64,000 nt of DNA from Methylomonas sp. MK1 (GCF_000365425.1 NZ_AQOV01000001.1:1116001-1180000); one strand, 5' to 3'; shown: positions 1 to 8,913, counted from the first letter of the stretch. Notes: a model not told the origin generated them from the sequence alone. Numbers and translations: made by a program.

Positions 1-634
1 TCCCGTTTATTGTCACATCCGTAAAAAAGCTTCTGCTCGCCCCCTGCGCCAGGTTAAAGGAATAAGTCACAAAACGTTTATCGCCAGCAATCGCCAAGGC
101 AGGGTCATAAGACGTTACATTGAGCATGCCGTTATTGAAAAATGCATTACCTAATTGCGGTGAAAATGTATCCCAAAAATCAAGAATCACATCCGTATTC
201 GCATCACCCTGTGTAAAGGCTTGGAGCGTGTAATTCACTGTCAGCGTTATTTGTTGATCCTGAGCACTTTCATTTAAAAAATCCAGCTGATACCAACCGA
301 CATGCTGCGAAGTAAAGCTCCCAGCTGACGCGTAGCCATTGACCGCAAACGTATGCGCGACTCCAAAACCAAGCGAGGGCAGCGCCACGGCGTTAGCAGC
401 AGCCGGTAAAATCGCACCAACACTCTCTGGGGCTGTAAAAATATAGGAATATGACGCATCCGCGGGTGCATAGGCGCTCGTCGCCGTCACACCGCTCCCT
501 ATTCCACTGACATCAAACGAAATAGTCGCTTGACTATCGAACGAACTGCTCGCTTGCGCGTTTTGGCCAAGCGTTAGTAAAACCAAAACCATCAAACTGC
601 TGAAAAGTCTTTGTTTGTTACTCAAGTTTTTCAT
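1..634 (-). CDS. Exported protein, 3' end outside the window
   Basis: The frame is open from an ATG at 634 to the window edge (211 codons seen). An AGGA ribosome site lies just upstream. The first 25 or so residues form a signal peptide (basic start, leucine-rich core, AQA-like cleavage site). The mature part is rich in Ser, Ala, Thr and aromatics in a beta-sandwich-like pattern with no Cys. Its style matches the VPLPA-sorted proteins nearby, so a C-terminal sorting tail is expected but cannot be seen. It lies 72 bases downstream of the MauG-like gene on the same strand and could be co-transcribed with it. I do not recognise a function. Confidence 0.75.
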   Translation of the reverse strand, partial: MKNLSNKQRLFSSLMVLVLLTLGQNAQASSSFDSQATISFDVSGIGSGVTATSAYAPADASYSYIFTAPESVGAILPAAANAVALPSLGFGVAHTFAVNGYASAGSFTSQHVGWYQLDFLNESAQDQQITLTVNYTLQAFTQGDANTDVILDFWDTFSPQLGNAFFNNGMLNVTSYDPALAIAGDKRFVTYSFNLAQGASRSFFTDVTING

Positions 635-667
635 TTCTTATTCCTAGTGCAACTGAATAATCCGCAT

Positions 668-692
668 CCAAGCCGGGGATATGCCGGCTTGG
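668..692 (-). terminator. Intergenic hairpin, possible weak terminator
   Basis: CCAAGCCGG and CCGGCTTGG form a perfect 9-bp stem around a 7-base loop between the MauG-like gene and the exported-protein gene downstream. No U-run follows, so it may lower or process read-through rather than end transcription. Confidence 0.4.
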
Positions 693-706
693 ATCGCATA
701 ATTAAA

Positions 707-3010
707 TTAAGGGGCCTGCAAATAGCTCTCAAACGGTAACAACGGAGCTTGCGAACCGTTTGCCCCTACCGGCGGAATCACCAGAAATTCTTCGGTAGCC
801 AATTCAGCGCTCAGCGGATTACCGGCCGTCACCGAAATATGGTCGCCAGCATGCCCGTTGGGTACTTTGATTTCCGGATGGTCGAAAGGCGCTTTTTCAT
901 AACGCACCCGCTCATCGGTAAAACTTTTTAACAGCGCCAGCAAGTCGGCACGTTGCTCGGGCGCATTTGCCAAGGCGATATTCGAAACCAAGGTATGTCT
1001 ATCCGGATTGTCGTTGTTGCCTTTTCTAGAATAAAACTCAAGAACCTGCTCCAACGTCGACATGCTGCCGTTATGCATATACGGGCCAGTCAGCTCGATA
1101 TTCCGTAAACCCGGTATTTTAAAGGTAGCTTTCTTGGCGACCCCCAGTTTTAACGGCGCCGACGTTAGCGATGCATTGGCTGCGGCAATGGTCGGTATAT
1201 TCCCCTTTAACGCAAAATCGTTGATGCAATCCTGATTTTTCAGCACTCCTTCCCTAGCGCCATCCGCTTGAATGCCATTGGGGATCGTAAATGTGACAAG
1301 GTTAGTCGTCGTAACATTTTTGGCAATCTCGACCAGAAAATCGCAGCTGCGCACGCTTTTTACGACTTTGTCTTTGACGTTTGAGTAATTTCCCAGCAAA
1401 TACTGAACATATTGATCTGAATATGACAAGGGGTTACCAAAATCGTCTAAAGCACCCAAACCGGGATCAGCCGCCGGATCCGCCACGCCGGTGTTGGCAA
1501 AACCAAGATCCATGAGTTTGATACCGCCGACAGTAGTATTACGAGTTACTACGCTGACGTGCGGACTGATCCCGGCTGCGTAAGCACCGGCATCCGGTCC
1601 CAGACCGTCCGGCCCATACGGTATTGAAAGATCGCTACCATAGAAGGCATTAAGCGTTCCGTCGACCAGCGTACTATTCAGCGTAATTGCCGCGGTAGTC
1701 AAAGCCGGGCCTGAGTGGCACAAATTACAGTGATTGTTGGTGAATGTTGCCAAGCCGTTGTTTAAAGAATCGATCTCCGCCTGCGTTTTACCCATGCCCT
1801 CCCAGGTCGGCAAATGTGTAATCGGATCGCGTGGGGTCAAATCAATCGGTGCCTGATCGGAAACCAGAGTGCCTTGATACAGCTGTAAAGCGATACCAAA
1901 GAACATCGAAAAATTGGCTTCCATTTGATTGTAAGGCTCTTGCCCCGCCGGCGCACCGAACGGGCCCGTCGAACTGAATGACCAGAATTTCGGGTTGAAA
2001 GCCCCCATAATCATGTTTTTATACGTTGTATTCAAACCGGGCTTGAGACTGCCCGGCGTGCTCAAACTGAGTGCGCCCAACACGCTATCTTGGTGATGCA
2101 CTTTCTGGCCTTGCAGGGGCTGGCGCAATAGCAACTTTCTGCCTATGTTGGGCCATTTGCGAGCGACACATGACATCTCGACGTCACTTAATGCCGGCCC
2201 CATAGCCAAAGACGCGAGTGACGCATTTTCCAGCCTAAGCTTCTGTTTGGCGGCGCTTCTGGCACCGGTTTTCACCCAAACGCCCGCGTCGGGATCGCGG
2301 TCGCCCCAGGGACTAACGCCGTTATAGGTATTATTGGCTCGCCCATCCCAAAAATTTCGGTGATTGAAAATAGCATTTACCACTGTCGGGGCGTTTCTGG
2401 GCTCCACCCTGCGGGTTCCGGTACCATCGACATGAAATATCGGGTCGGCGGAGCGGGCGCATTGATCTTGCTCGCCGGTAAATTTCGATACACCGGTAAA
2501 ATTACCGCTGAATGTGCCGGATGACGAAACGACATCATCGGTTGCAAAAGACACACCGCTTGCCTTATTTAAAGGGTCATTAAAACGAAAGGTTGGAAAA
2601 TCCGTGGTTTTAAGCGTGTAGTTGGGACCACCGCTATCGATACTCGAAGGCAAACGTTCAAAAGTTTCAGCAGTCGCCGTAGTACCTTTAAGCCCAGGGT
2701 TCATTTGGTTTTTCACCCGGTTATCGGCACCGGCATGAAAATGGCAGGATCCGCATGCCATGCCATCGCTGCCGACATTGACATCCCAAAACAAGGCCTT
2801 ACCCAAAGCAATCGCCTTTTGTTTGTCTACGACGATAGGGTCGCGACCATCCGTAGGTAAAAAATTTACCGGCAACTCGCCCAACGTCCCTAAAACCTTG
2901 GGTATCGGCACGTTCTGCAACGGCATCGGCTGCGGCCCGTGGGCAAAAGCAAATGGCAACCAAAATAACCAGCCCGCGGTTGTCCAGCCCAATTTATTCA
3001 TAACTCGCAT
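707..3010 (-). CDS. Dihaem cytochrome c peroxidase / MauG-family protein
   Basis: This is an exported dihaem protein of the MauG/bacterial cytochrome c peroxidase superfamily. Members reduce peroxide or oxidise a protein partner in the periplasm. A signal peptide covers about residues 1-24. The first haem site is CGSCH (86-90) and the second is CNLCH (428-432). Near the C-terminus PYMHNGSM followed by a leucine/glutamate helix is the usual second-domain signature. At 767 residues it is about twice the size of a simple peroxidase, with long inserts. I chose ATG 3010 because GAGG precedes it at good spacing; an upstream in-frame start at 3031 lacks this. A near-consensus FNR box lies about 100 bp upstream. 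Whether it is a peroxidase or a MauG-like partner oxidase cannot be told from sequence alone. Confidence 0.85.
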   Translation of the reverse strand: MRVMNKLGWTTAGWLFWLPFAFAHGPQPMPLQNVPIPKVLGTLGELPVNFLPTDGRDPIVVDKQKAIALGKALFWDVNVGSDGMACGSCHFHAGADNRVKNQMNPGLKGTTATAETFERLPSSIDSGGPNYTLKTTDFPTFRFNDPLNKASGVSFATDDVVSSSGTFSGNFTGVSKFTGEQDQCARSADPIFHVDGTGTRRVEPRNAPTVVNAIFNHRNFWDGRANNTYNGVSPWGDRDPDAGVWVKTGARSAAKQKLRLENASLASLAMGPALSDVEMSCVARKWPNIGRKLLLRQPLQGQKVHHQDSVLGALSLSTPGSLKPGLNTTYKNMIMGAFNPKFWSFSSTGPFGAPAGQEPYNQMEANFSMFFGIALQLYQGTLVSDQAPIDLTPRDPITHLPTWEGMGKTQAEIDSLNNGLATFTNNHCNLCHSGPALTTAAITLNSTLVDGTLNAFYGSDLSIPYGPDGLGPDAGAYAAGISPHVSVVTRNTTVGGIKLMDLGFANTGVADPAADPGLGALDDFGNPLSYSDQYVQYLLGNYSNVKDKVVKSVRSCDFLVEIAKNVTTTNLVTFTIPNGIQADGAREGVLKNQDCINDFALKGNIPTIAAANASLTSAPLKLGVAKKATFKIPGLRNIELTGPYMHNGSMSTLEQVLEFYSRKGNNDNPDRHTLVSNIALANAPEQRADLLALLKSFTDERVRYEKAPFDHPEIKVPNGHAGDHISVTAGNPLSAELATEEFLVIPPVGANGSQAPLLPFESYLQAP

Positions 3011-3105
3011 AATTACCTCGTCTAAATGCAAACTTGTTTGAATTTGAAGTCAATAAGCAAAAATAAAACCATTTACATAATTACCATTTAAAACATGTTC
3101 TTATA

Positions 3106-3119
3106 TTGATTTCAATCAT
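3106..3119 (-). promoter_or_regulatory. FNR/ANR-like box
   Basis: TTGATTTCAATCAT matches TTGAT-N4-ATCAA at 9 of 10 positions. It is centred about 102 bp upstream of the MauG-like start codon and 32 bp upstream of a putative small ORF on the other strand. Confidence 0.45.
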
Positions 3120-3144
3120 TCCACCAGCCTTTCTGGAGCTGACA

Positions 3145-3261
3145 ATGCGTCATTTGACACAATTTGATTTAAATACACAGGCAAATACCGAATCACGAAT
3201 CGAGCTGGCACCAGATGTAGCCGGCAAGCCTAAATTAAAGCCGCCCAATCCTGAGACCTGA
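3145..3261 (+). CDS. Putative 38-residue peptide
   Basis: An ATG at 3145 follows GGAG at six bases and opens a 38-codon frame ending at TGA 3261. The peptide is hydrophilic, has no Cys, Trp or Tyr, and ends in a Pro/Lys-rich tail (KPKLKPPNPET). There is no signal peptide. It sits in the 318-bp gap between two leftward genes, beside a MauG-like enzyme, and stops just before the neighbour's terminator. I recognise no family. The good ribosome site is the only positive evidence, so it may be fortuitous. Confidence 0.3.
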   Translation: MRHLTQFDLNTQANTESRIELAPDVAGKPKLKPPNPET

Positions 3262-3262
3262 T

Positions 3263-3297
3263 CAAAAAAAAACGGGGTGGCGTTACCGCCACCCCGT
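3263..3297 (-). terminator. Rho-independent terminator
   Basis: A perfect stem (ACGGGGTGGCG with CGCCACCCCGT, loop TTAC) is followed on the minus strand by a run of eight or nine U. It ends transcription of the VPLPA gene at 3329-4096. Confidence 0.85.
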
Positions 3298-3328
3298 AAA
3301 ACTCAGCGCAATGGATCGTTTGTTGGAC

Positions 3329-4096
3329 TTAGACAGCTAATGAAATATTTTTCTTTCTTCCGAAGGACAGCAAGCCCAACAAACCACTACCAAACATCCA
3401 AACGGCAGCCGGTACCGGCACTGCTGCGGCAGTCTGCTCGATCACGACATTGTCTAAACGCATTTTGTACGCACTTCCAGCTGTCACGAACGAATCAGGT
3501 TCACCGATAAAATGAATCCAGAACGCACTGATATTTTGAAAGCCGCTATTTAGCACCAAGGTACCGTTGAAACTATCCGCAGCCGTATTCGCAACAGTCT
3601 GATAAGCCACGCGAGTCGCATAATCAGTGCCATTTCCGCTAGACAGATTAGGATTATCCGCCTGACTAAAACCTAAAATCTCCCAAGAGCCAGCTCTACG
3701 ATTGACGAACGGGCTGGAAGTGGACCAGGGAGCGGAAAACTGCATGGATTTCAGGTCGAACGCTTGTCCATCCTGGGCGCGAATATAAATGCCTGAAGAA
3801 TCATTGTGATAAGCCACTTCATATAATTCGGTAACGCCATCTGGGGCAAAGTCATTGTTTTCCTGATGCAGATGGTTGGTTAGATTGGTATCACTCACCA
3901 CGCCCATCACAAAGCCGGACTCGGCATAGCAGTCGGCACAAACACCGGTTGCGGCAATATTGGCATGACCGCCGTAGGCCGCTTGATTCATGCCATCGAA
4001 GTTGAGGGTGGTGGTGGTAGTTGCCGCGGAAGCCGCACCTGAAACCGACGCCATGCCGGCAAGCAGTAATGCGCTGATTGTGCTTAACTGATTCAT
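3329..4096 (-). CDS. VPLPA/PEP-CTERM sorted exported protein
   Basis: 255 residues: signal peptide (1-24, ending in ASAA), a globular domain (about 30-217) and a sorting tail with VPVPA at 226-230, a hydrophobic span (WMFGSGLLGLL) and a basic end (GRKK). Such tails are processed by exosortases, and the protein is probably exported and anchored or released at the outer surface. The domain has one close Cys pair (CADC) and a His/Asn-rich patch (TNHLHQEN). Its function is unknown. The whole domain recurs, with about 28 differences in 188 residues and no gap, inside the DUF3570 protein encoded at 5237-8500 on the opposite strand. The gene ends at a strong terminator. Confidence 0.85.
   Translation of the reverse strand: MNQLSTISALLLAGMASVSGAASAATTTTTLNFDGMNQAAYGGHANIAATGVCADCYAESGFVMGVVSDTNLTNHLHQENNDFAPDGVTELYEVAYHNDSSGIYIRAQDGQAFDLKSMQFSAPWSTSSPFVNRRAGSWEILGFSQADNPNLSSGNGTDYATRVAYQTVANTAADSFNGTLVLNSGFQNISAFWIHFIGEPDSFVTAGSAYKMRLDNVVIEQTAAAVPVPAAVWMFGSGLLGLLSFGRKKNISLAV
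3446..4009 (-). repeat. Inverted duplication, left arm
   Basis: 564 bp encoding residues 30-217 of the VPLPA protein. It matches 5753-6316 in inverted orientation with long identical stretches. The spacer of about 1.7 kb carries the TlpA and DUF4266 genes. Confidence 0.85.
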
Positions 4097-4534
4097 CTAT
4101 CAAATCTCCTTTCTTGGGTTAATTTTAAAATTTGAAATTTGCTCTAACATCATCCTTTGACTTAAAAAATTTCAAAGAATTACTGAACGATTGACAACGC
4201 AATCGCCATTTCCTAACAATCCCCGTAAAAACTCTAAAGCAAAACCCAGACCATATTCCTTAACCCTTTAATAATCATAACGAAAAGCGTCGATCACCCC
4301 CTCAAAAACAACTCAGCAAGGATGCTAACAAAATGAACTATGTTAAATAACTCACGCATAGTGCTTGATATGCCCCGCACCACCCCTGCCAAGAATCAGC
4401 CCGTGGGCCTGAACACCACCCAAATCTCAATGACTTCTCGCTAAACCCAAGCACAACCCGCTTATCTGCCCACCCAATCTTAAATAGGTACGGTTCCTGC
4501 TTACAGGAATCAATTCCTATCCCCTTTGCAACTT
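4097..4534. other. Divergent intergenic region
   Basis: 438 bp between the leftward VPLPA gene and the rightward TlpA operon. Apart from one sigma70-like promoter (4191-4219), I see no gene or strong hairpin. The A+T-rich left part should hold the promoter of the VPLPA gene. Confidence 0.6.
4191..4219 (+). promoter_or_regulatory. Candidate sigma70 promoter
   Basis: TTGACA, a 17-base spacer, then TAACAA. It points at the TlpA-DUF4266-DUF3570 operon, but about 310 bp upstream of the first start codon, so a long leader or another promoter is possible. Confidence 0.35.
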
Positions 4535-5026
4535 ATGAATAAAGCGCTTTTTTTCTTCCCGTTATTATTGCTTGGTAGTTTTTCCACAACCGCAGCTGAA
4601 CTGGGCCAACCCGCTCCGGCATGTCCGGCCGTATTCTCAGAGACCAAACTATCAGTGGATCCAAGCAACTTCAAAGGCAAGGTGGTTTTACTGGATTTTT
4701 GGGCGACTTGGTGCCCTCCCTGCATCAAATCCATGCCTTTTTTCAATGGACTACACCAGGAACTGGGCAAGGACGGCTTTGAGGTGGTAGCGATTAATCT
4801 CGATGAAGACCGCGACACCGTGAGCCAATTTTTAACCGAGCATCAAGTGAATTACCCCATTGCCTTCGACCCGCAAGGCGAGTGCCCGAAAATATATGAC
4901 GTTAAAGCCATGCCCTCTTCTTACCTACTCGACAAATCCGGCATAGTTAGAAAAATCCATTTGGGCTTCCGCGATGGCGATCAGGCGCTTCTGAAAGAGC
5001 AAATAAAATCATTACTCAACCAGTAA
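4535..5026 (+). CDS. TlpA-like periplasmic thioredoxin
   Basis: A thioredoxin-fold disulfide reductase of the TlpA/ResA type, exported by an N-terminal signal peptide. The redox centre is WCPPC in FWATWCPPCIKSMPF, followed by the usual beta-strands and the cis-Pro motif AMPSSYLLD. The mature part has two more Cys (PACPA and GECPK). I chose ATG 4535; an in-frame TTG nine bases earlier is possible, and neither has a strong ribosome site. It starts an operon with DUF4266 and DUF3570 genes. That trio is common in proteobacteria and suggests redox help for the lipoprotein or barrel, though this role is inferred. Confidence 0.88.
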   Translation: MNKALFFFPLLLLGSFSTTAAELGQPAPACPAVFSETKLSVDPSNFKGKVVLLDFWATWCPPCIKSMPFFNGLHQELGKDGFEVVAINLDEDRDTVSQFLTEHQVNYPIAFDPQGECPKIYDVKAMPSSYLLDKSGIVRKIHLGFRDGDQALLKEQIKSLLNQ

Positions 5027-5043
5027 GGGCTTTCAGAACAACA

Positions 5044-5268
5044 ATGGACCAGTTGAATAGGCTTTTTAAGGCATTATTGATGTGCGGCATTTGTGCACTT
5101 GCAGGATGCGCCGAAGTTTCGCCCTGGGAAAGAGGCAATCTAGCTAAAAGAGATATGGCGCTTAATCCTAAACCGAACTTAAGCCATTTCCGCGACCATA
5201 TTTTCACTAGCAAGGAAGCGTCTCAAGGCGGGTTGAATGGCAGTGGTGGCGGCTGTGGCTGTAACTAG
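5044..5268 (+). CDS. DUF4266 lipoprotein
   Basis: A 74-residue lipoprotein. A short signal peptide ends in the lipobox LAGC (Cys22), followed by the DUF4266 core SPWERGNLAKRDMAL and the diagnostic glycine-rich tail ending GGCGCN. The two C-terminal Cys may bind a cofactor or form a disulfide handled by the TlpA-like protein upstream. Its stop overlaps the start of the DUF3570 gene by 32 bp, so the two are translationally linked. DUF4266 and DUF3570 proteins normally occur together; their function is not established. Confidence 0.88.
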   Translation: MDQLNRLFKALLMCGICALAGCAEVSPWERGNLAKRDMALNPKPNLSHFRDHIFTSKEASQGGLNGSGGGCGCN

Positions 5269-8200
5269 CGATAAGCACAAGGCGCTTGCCGCGCTGACTT
5301 CAGCCGCTCTGGCACTGCCAGGGCTCCAAGCCCAGGGAGCCACACCCGCTGCGCAAGCGGAAGCCAATTTTCACTACGGCCACTATCAGGAAAGCGATAA
5401 TCGCATGGCGGTTGACGTCTATCACGCCGACTTTACCGTGCCTTATAAGGACACGCTTGAGTTGTCGTTTAGCATAGACAGGGATACCTACAGCGGGGCA
5501 ACGCCGGCATTCAGCATGCCGGCAGCCATGGCAAACCAGCTCAATTACGATGATGGCGTGTTAAGCCTGGTGGATATTGTCTCGGCCGCATCGGCCGGCG
5601 TTAGCGCCGCAACACTCACCACCCCAGCCGGACTAAACAATTTTCAAGCGTTTAAGGATGTTTACGATCCAGGCCAAGCGCAAATTTTATCCACAATTAG
5701 CACACTTAAAGATCAAGCGGGACTATCGATAGCACCTTCACCCAGCAGCGGCACACTAAATTTCGACGGCATGAGTCAAGCGGCTTATGGCGGCCATGCC
5801 AATATTGCCGCAACCGGCATATGCGCGGACTGCTATGCAGAGTCGGGCTTTGTGATGGGCGTGGTGAGCGATGCCAATCCTACCAACCATCTGCATCAAG
5901 AACAGAATGATTTTGCCGCTGACGGCGTTACCGAATTATATGAAGTGGCTTATCACAACGATTCTTCAGGCATATATATTCGCGCCCAGGACGGACAGGC
6001 GTTCGACCTGAAATCTATGCGGTTTTCGGCTCCCTGGTCCACTTCCAGCCCGTTTGTCAATCGTAGAGCTGGCGCCTGGGAGATTTTAGGCTTCAGCCAA
6101 GCGCAGAATCTCAGTTTATCCAGTGGAGACGGCACTAATTATGCGACACGAGCGGCTTATAAAAGTGTTAATAACACCAGCGCGGACAGCTTTAACGGCA
6201 TCATGGTACTGGGGAATGATTTTAAAAATATTTACGCGGTCTGGATTCATTTTATCGGCGAACCCGATTCGTTCATCACTGCCGGCTCCGCCTACAAAAT
6301 GCGCCTTGATGACGTCAGTTATTCCCGACTGACTGGCGCCGACGCCGCGACAATTGCCCAATACAATCAACAAGTCTCAGCGATCAATGCCACGCAGGCC
6401 AACTTGTTTCAACAGTTGGTGATCGATGCGTATAGAAATGTCCTGAATCGGATGATTCCGCCGATGTCCTCCATCGTCCAAAAATATCAACAGCAACCGC
6501 TGGAAACCCGCACCATGCCGACTTTCAGCGGCAAATATTATTTTGACGACAACACCCTGGCGTTTTCCGGCGGCATGTCCGAAGAACCTGACTTTATTTC
6601 CAATTTCGGCTCAGTGACTTTAAGCCACGAATTTAACAACAAACTAAGTACCGTATCCGCTGGTTACAATATTTCCAGTAATCAAATTACTCGAAGCACT
6701 GACTCCGCCCACGGCGCAGCCGACGAACACACGCATGGCGATAATGACAATTCTCCCAATTATCAGGCACTGAATGAGACCAGCGCATCCCATGGTTTTA
6801 ATCTAGGTTTTTCGCAAATTTTAAGCAAAAACACCCTGCTCCATTCGTCTGCCAGCTATACACGGCAAAACGGCTATTTGAGCAACCCTTACAAATACGT
6901 GTACATCCGTGGCGAAGTGACTCCGGAGGAATACTATCAAATCTATCAAGGCTCCAACGGCGCCCCGATCAATTGGAATGCCATCACCAAACTGGAAATG
7001 GTTGGCACGGAACTGTTTCGGGAAGTGAGACCGGATCTACGCAATCAATGGTCTATTTCCAACCGCATCAACCAATATATTCCTTCACTGGATGCCTCGG
7101 TGCATTTTGATTACCGTTTTTACGCCGACGATTGGGGAGTGAATTCACATACTGTTGAGCTCAAATGGTATCAATCCTTACCGATGGGCATTACCGTCAC
7201 GCCGAGCTTTCGTTATTACTCACAGTCGCAAGCCGAATTTTTTGCGCCGTATTTTTTAGCGCCGCGCGCTGATGGACATTATTCCAGCGATTTTCGCCTA
7301 GCGGATTTTGGCGCCTTGAGCGGCGGGATTACCTTCAGCAAACAATTCAATAAAGGTGTGACGCTGGATGCCGGCTTTGAGTATTACACCCGGCAAAGCG
7401 GTTTGAAGTTAGGCGGCGGTCTGGATAACAGTTACGCCGACTACAGCTATTACATGGTGCATGGCGGATTGAACGTCAATCTATCCGCGTTAAGTTCGCA
7501 GTCCGGTGAGCATGCCCATCACCTGCATCATAACCACGGCGCACCGCTACCCGCCGGCGTTATGTTCGGCCATATGATGAATACGCCCGGTGAGCTGATG
7601 GTCGGCTACCGTTACGCCTACACCAATCAAACCGGCGGCATGCAATTTGGCTCGAGCACGGTGGACGACGCATCTTTGTTGAACTCAGCCTGCGGCAACT
7701 ACCAATGCGCCTCGCGTCCCAGTGAAATGAGCATGAATATGCACATGCTGGACATCATGTATGCACCCACCAATTGGCTGAATTTGATGTTGATGCCGCA
7801 AATCATGGACATGAAAATGTCGTTATCGAACATTCCCGGTTCCACCGCTAGTAATGAACATGGCAGCGGCCATAGTAGCGGCGGCCTGGGCGATACCATT
7901 ATGACCGCCATGTTCAAAGCCTTCGACACGCCCAACCATCACCTGCATGTCGGGCTTGGTGTCAGCGCTCCCACCGGCAGTAACGAAGTGACCGTCGATG
8001 GGCAAGACGCCCTGACCAGCCAAGTCCAGGATTATGGCATGCAGCTCGGCAGCGGCACTTGGGATTTCAGACCCAGCTTGACCTACACCGGTCAATTTGC
8101 AGACTGGTCTTGGGGCGCACAAATGAGTGGCATCAAACGCATGCAAGATAGGAATCGCGTTGGTTATGCTCTGGGCGACGCATTCCAATCCACCGCTTGG

Positions 8201-8500
8201 GGTAGTTACAAAATATTAGATTGGCTTTCTACATCGGTTCGCGGCATTTATTCCGAACAAGGCGCGATCAAGGGCCAATTCAACCGCAGTCATTCGCTGA
8301 ACTCGACAGTGGACCACCCCGGCAACTATGGCGGACGCTTTTGGGACGTAGGTTTGGGTTTAAACGCCACCCTGCCAGACGGCCCACTTGCCGGCCACAG
8401 TTTCAGCATCGAGTGGCTGCAACCGATTGCTACCGATTTCAACGGGCACCAACTGGAAAGGGAAGGCACCTTGAATGCGACGTGGACTTTCGGCTTTTGA
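5237..8500 (+). CDS. DUF3570 chimera with inserted VPLPA-protein domain and second barrel
   Basis: 1087 residues, well over twice the usual DUF3570 size. Residues 1-172 are the DUF3570 start: an ALALPGL export signal, then alternating beta strands. Residues 173-360 are a near-copy of the sorted protein encoded at 3329-4096, without its signal or sorting tail. From about 365 the DUF3570 outer-membrane-like sequence resumes (FSGKYYFDDNTLAFSGG, long aromatic-rich strands). A His-rich linker (about 755-770, AHHLHHNHG) leads to a second barrel-like part (about 770-1087) rich in Met and His, resembling MetA-pathway/transporter-type outer-membrane proteins and ending in TWTFGF, a typical barrel terminus. 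ATG 5237 has AAGGCGGG upstream. The His/Met content hints at metal handling, but this is speculation. Confidence 0.85.
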   Translation: MAVVAAVAVTSDKHKALAALTSAALALPGLQAQGATPAAQAEANFHYGHYQESDNRMAVDVYHADFTVPYKDTLELSFSIDRDTYSGATPAFSMPAAMANQLNYDDGVLSLVDIVSAASAGVSAATLTTPAGLNNFQAFKDVYDPGQAQILSTISTLKDQAGLSIAPSPSSGTLNFDGMSQAAYGGHANIAATGICADCYAESGFVMGVVSDANPTNHLHQEQNDFAADGVTELYEVAYHNDSSGIYIRAQDGQAFDLKSMRFSAPWSTSSPFVNRRAGAWEILGFSQAQNLSLSSGDGTNYATRAAYKSVNNTSADSFNGIMVLGNDFKNIYAVWIHFIGEPDSFITAGSAYKMRLDDVSYSRLTGADAATIAQYNQQVSAINATQANLFQQLVIDAYRNVLNRMIPPMSSIVQKYQQQPLETRTMPTFSGKYYFDDNTLAFSGGMSEEPDFISNFGSVTLSHEFNNKLSTVSAGYNISSNQITRSTDSAHGAADEHTHGDNDNSPNYQALNETSASHGFNLGFSQILSKNTLLHSSASYTRQNGYLSNPYKYVYIRGEVTPEEYYQIYQGSNGAPINWNAITKLEMVGTELFREVRPDLRNQWSISNRINQYIPSLDASVHFDYRFYADDWGVNSHTVELKWYQSLPMGITVTPSFRYYSQSQAEFFAPYFLAPRADGHYSSDFRLADFGALSGGITFSKQFNKGVTLDAGFEYYTRQSGLKLGGGLDNSYADYSYYMVHGGLNVNLSALSSQSGEHAHHLHHNHGAPLPAGVMFGHMMNTPGELMVGYRYAYTNQTGGMQFGSSTVDDASLLNSACGNYQCASRPSEMSMNMHMLDIMYAPTNWLNLMLMPQIMDMKMSLSNIPGSTASNEHGSGHSSGGLGDTIMTAMFKAFDTPNHHLHVGLGVSAPTGSNEVTVDGQDALTSQVQDYGMQLGSGTWDFRPSLTYTGQFADWSWGAQMSGIKRMQDRNRVGYALGDAFQSTAWGSYKILDWLSTSVRGIYSEQGAIKGQFNRSHSLNSTVDHPGNYGGRFWDVGLGLNATLPDGPLAGHSFSIEWLQPIATDFNGHQLEREGTLNATWTFGF
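5753..6316 (+). repeat. Inverted duplication, right arm
   Basis: This segment encodes residues 173-360 of the DUF3570 chimera. It is the inverted partner of 3446-4009; the two differ by no length change in 188 codons. The first 110 or so codons are more alike than the last 80. Confidence 0.85.
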
Positions 8501-8913
8501 CCGTGCCGCCCGATTAGCCCCCTCCTTTTACACCCAGGACCAGATACCCCGATATTTCTTACAAAAAATCATAACCGTTTGCTAGGCCGCTTGCTAAAAC
8601 ACCCTTCAGCGAGAACATGAATAGCGTTCCTGTTGAAATTAGGCCATTTCACGCAAAGTGCGGCATATCACACACCTCAAACAACAGAAGGCATTTATTT
8701 CCTTATATTTCATCATGTTATGAATGGCACGCTATGTGCTTTGAACGCAATGTGCCTAACCCAGGCACATTGCTTAGAAGACATAAATTGTTCGTCGTTG
8801 TTAATAAGCTCTTACAACAGCTTCAGCGCCGCCACACATGCTTCTAAATATACCTAAGGCCGGCGCCCTCCCCCCTTTCCAGTCGGCAAACATATTTTAT
8901 TGCGAGGAATTAC
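8501..8913. other. Intergenic region with hairpin
   Basis: 413 bp without a convincing gene. A perfect 10-bp inverted repeat, GCAATGTGCC and GGCACATTGC, lies at 8747-8773. It has no U-run and could be an operator or a weak terminator for the DUF3570 operon. GCGAGGA just before 8914 is the ribosome site of the next gene. Confidence 0.55.

Noticed and set aside
3145..3261. Methanobactin precursor
   Set aside because: The peptide has no Cys and no biosynthesis genes (mbnB, mbnC) are next to it.
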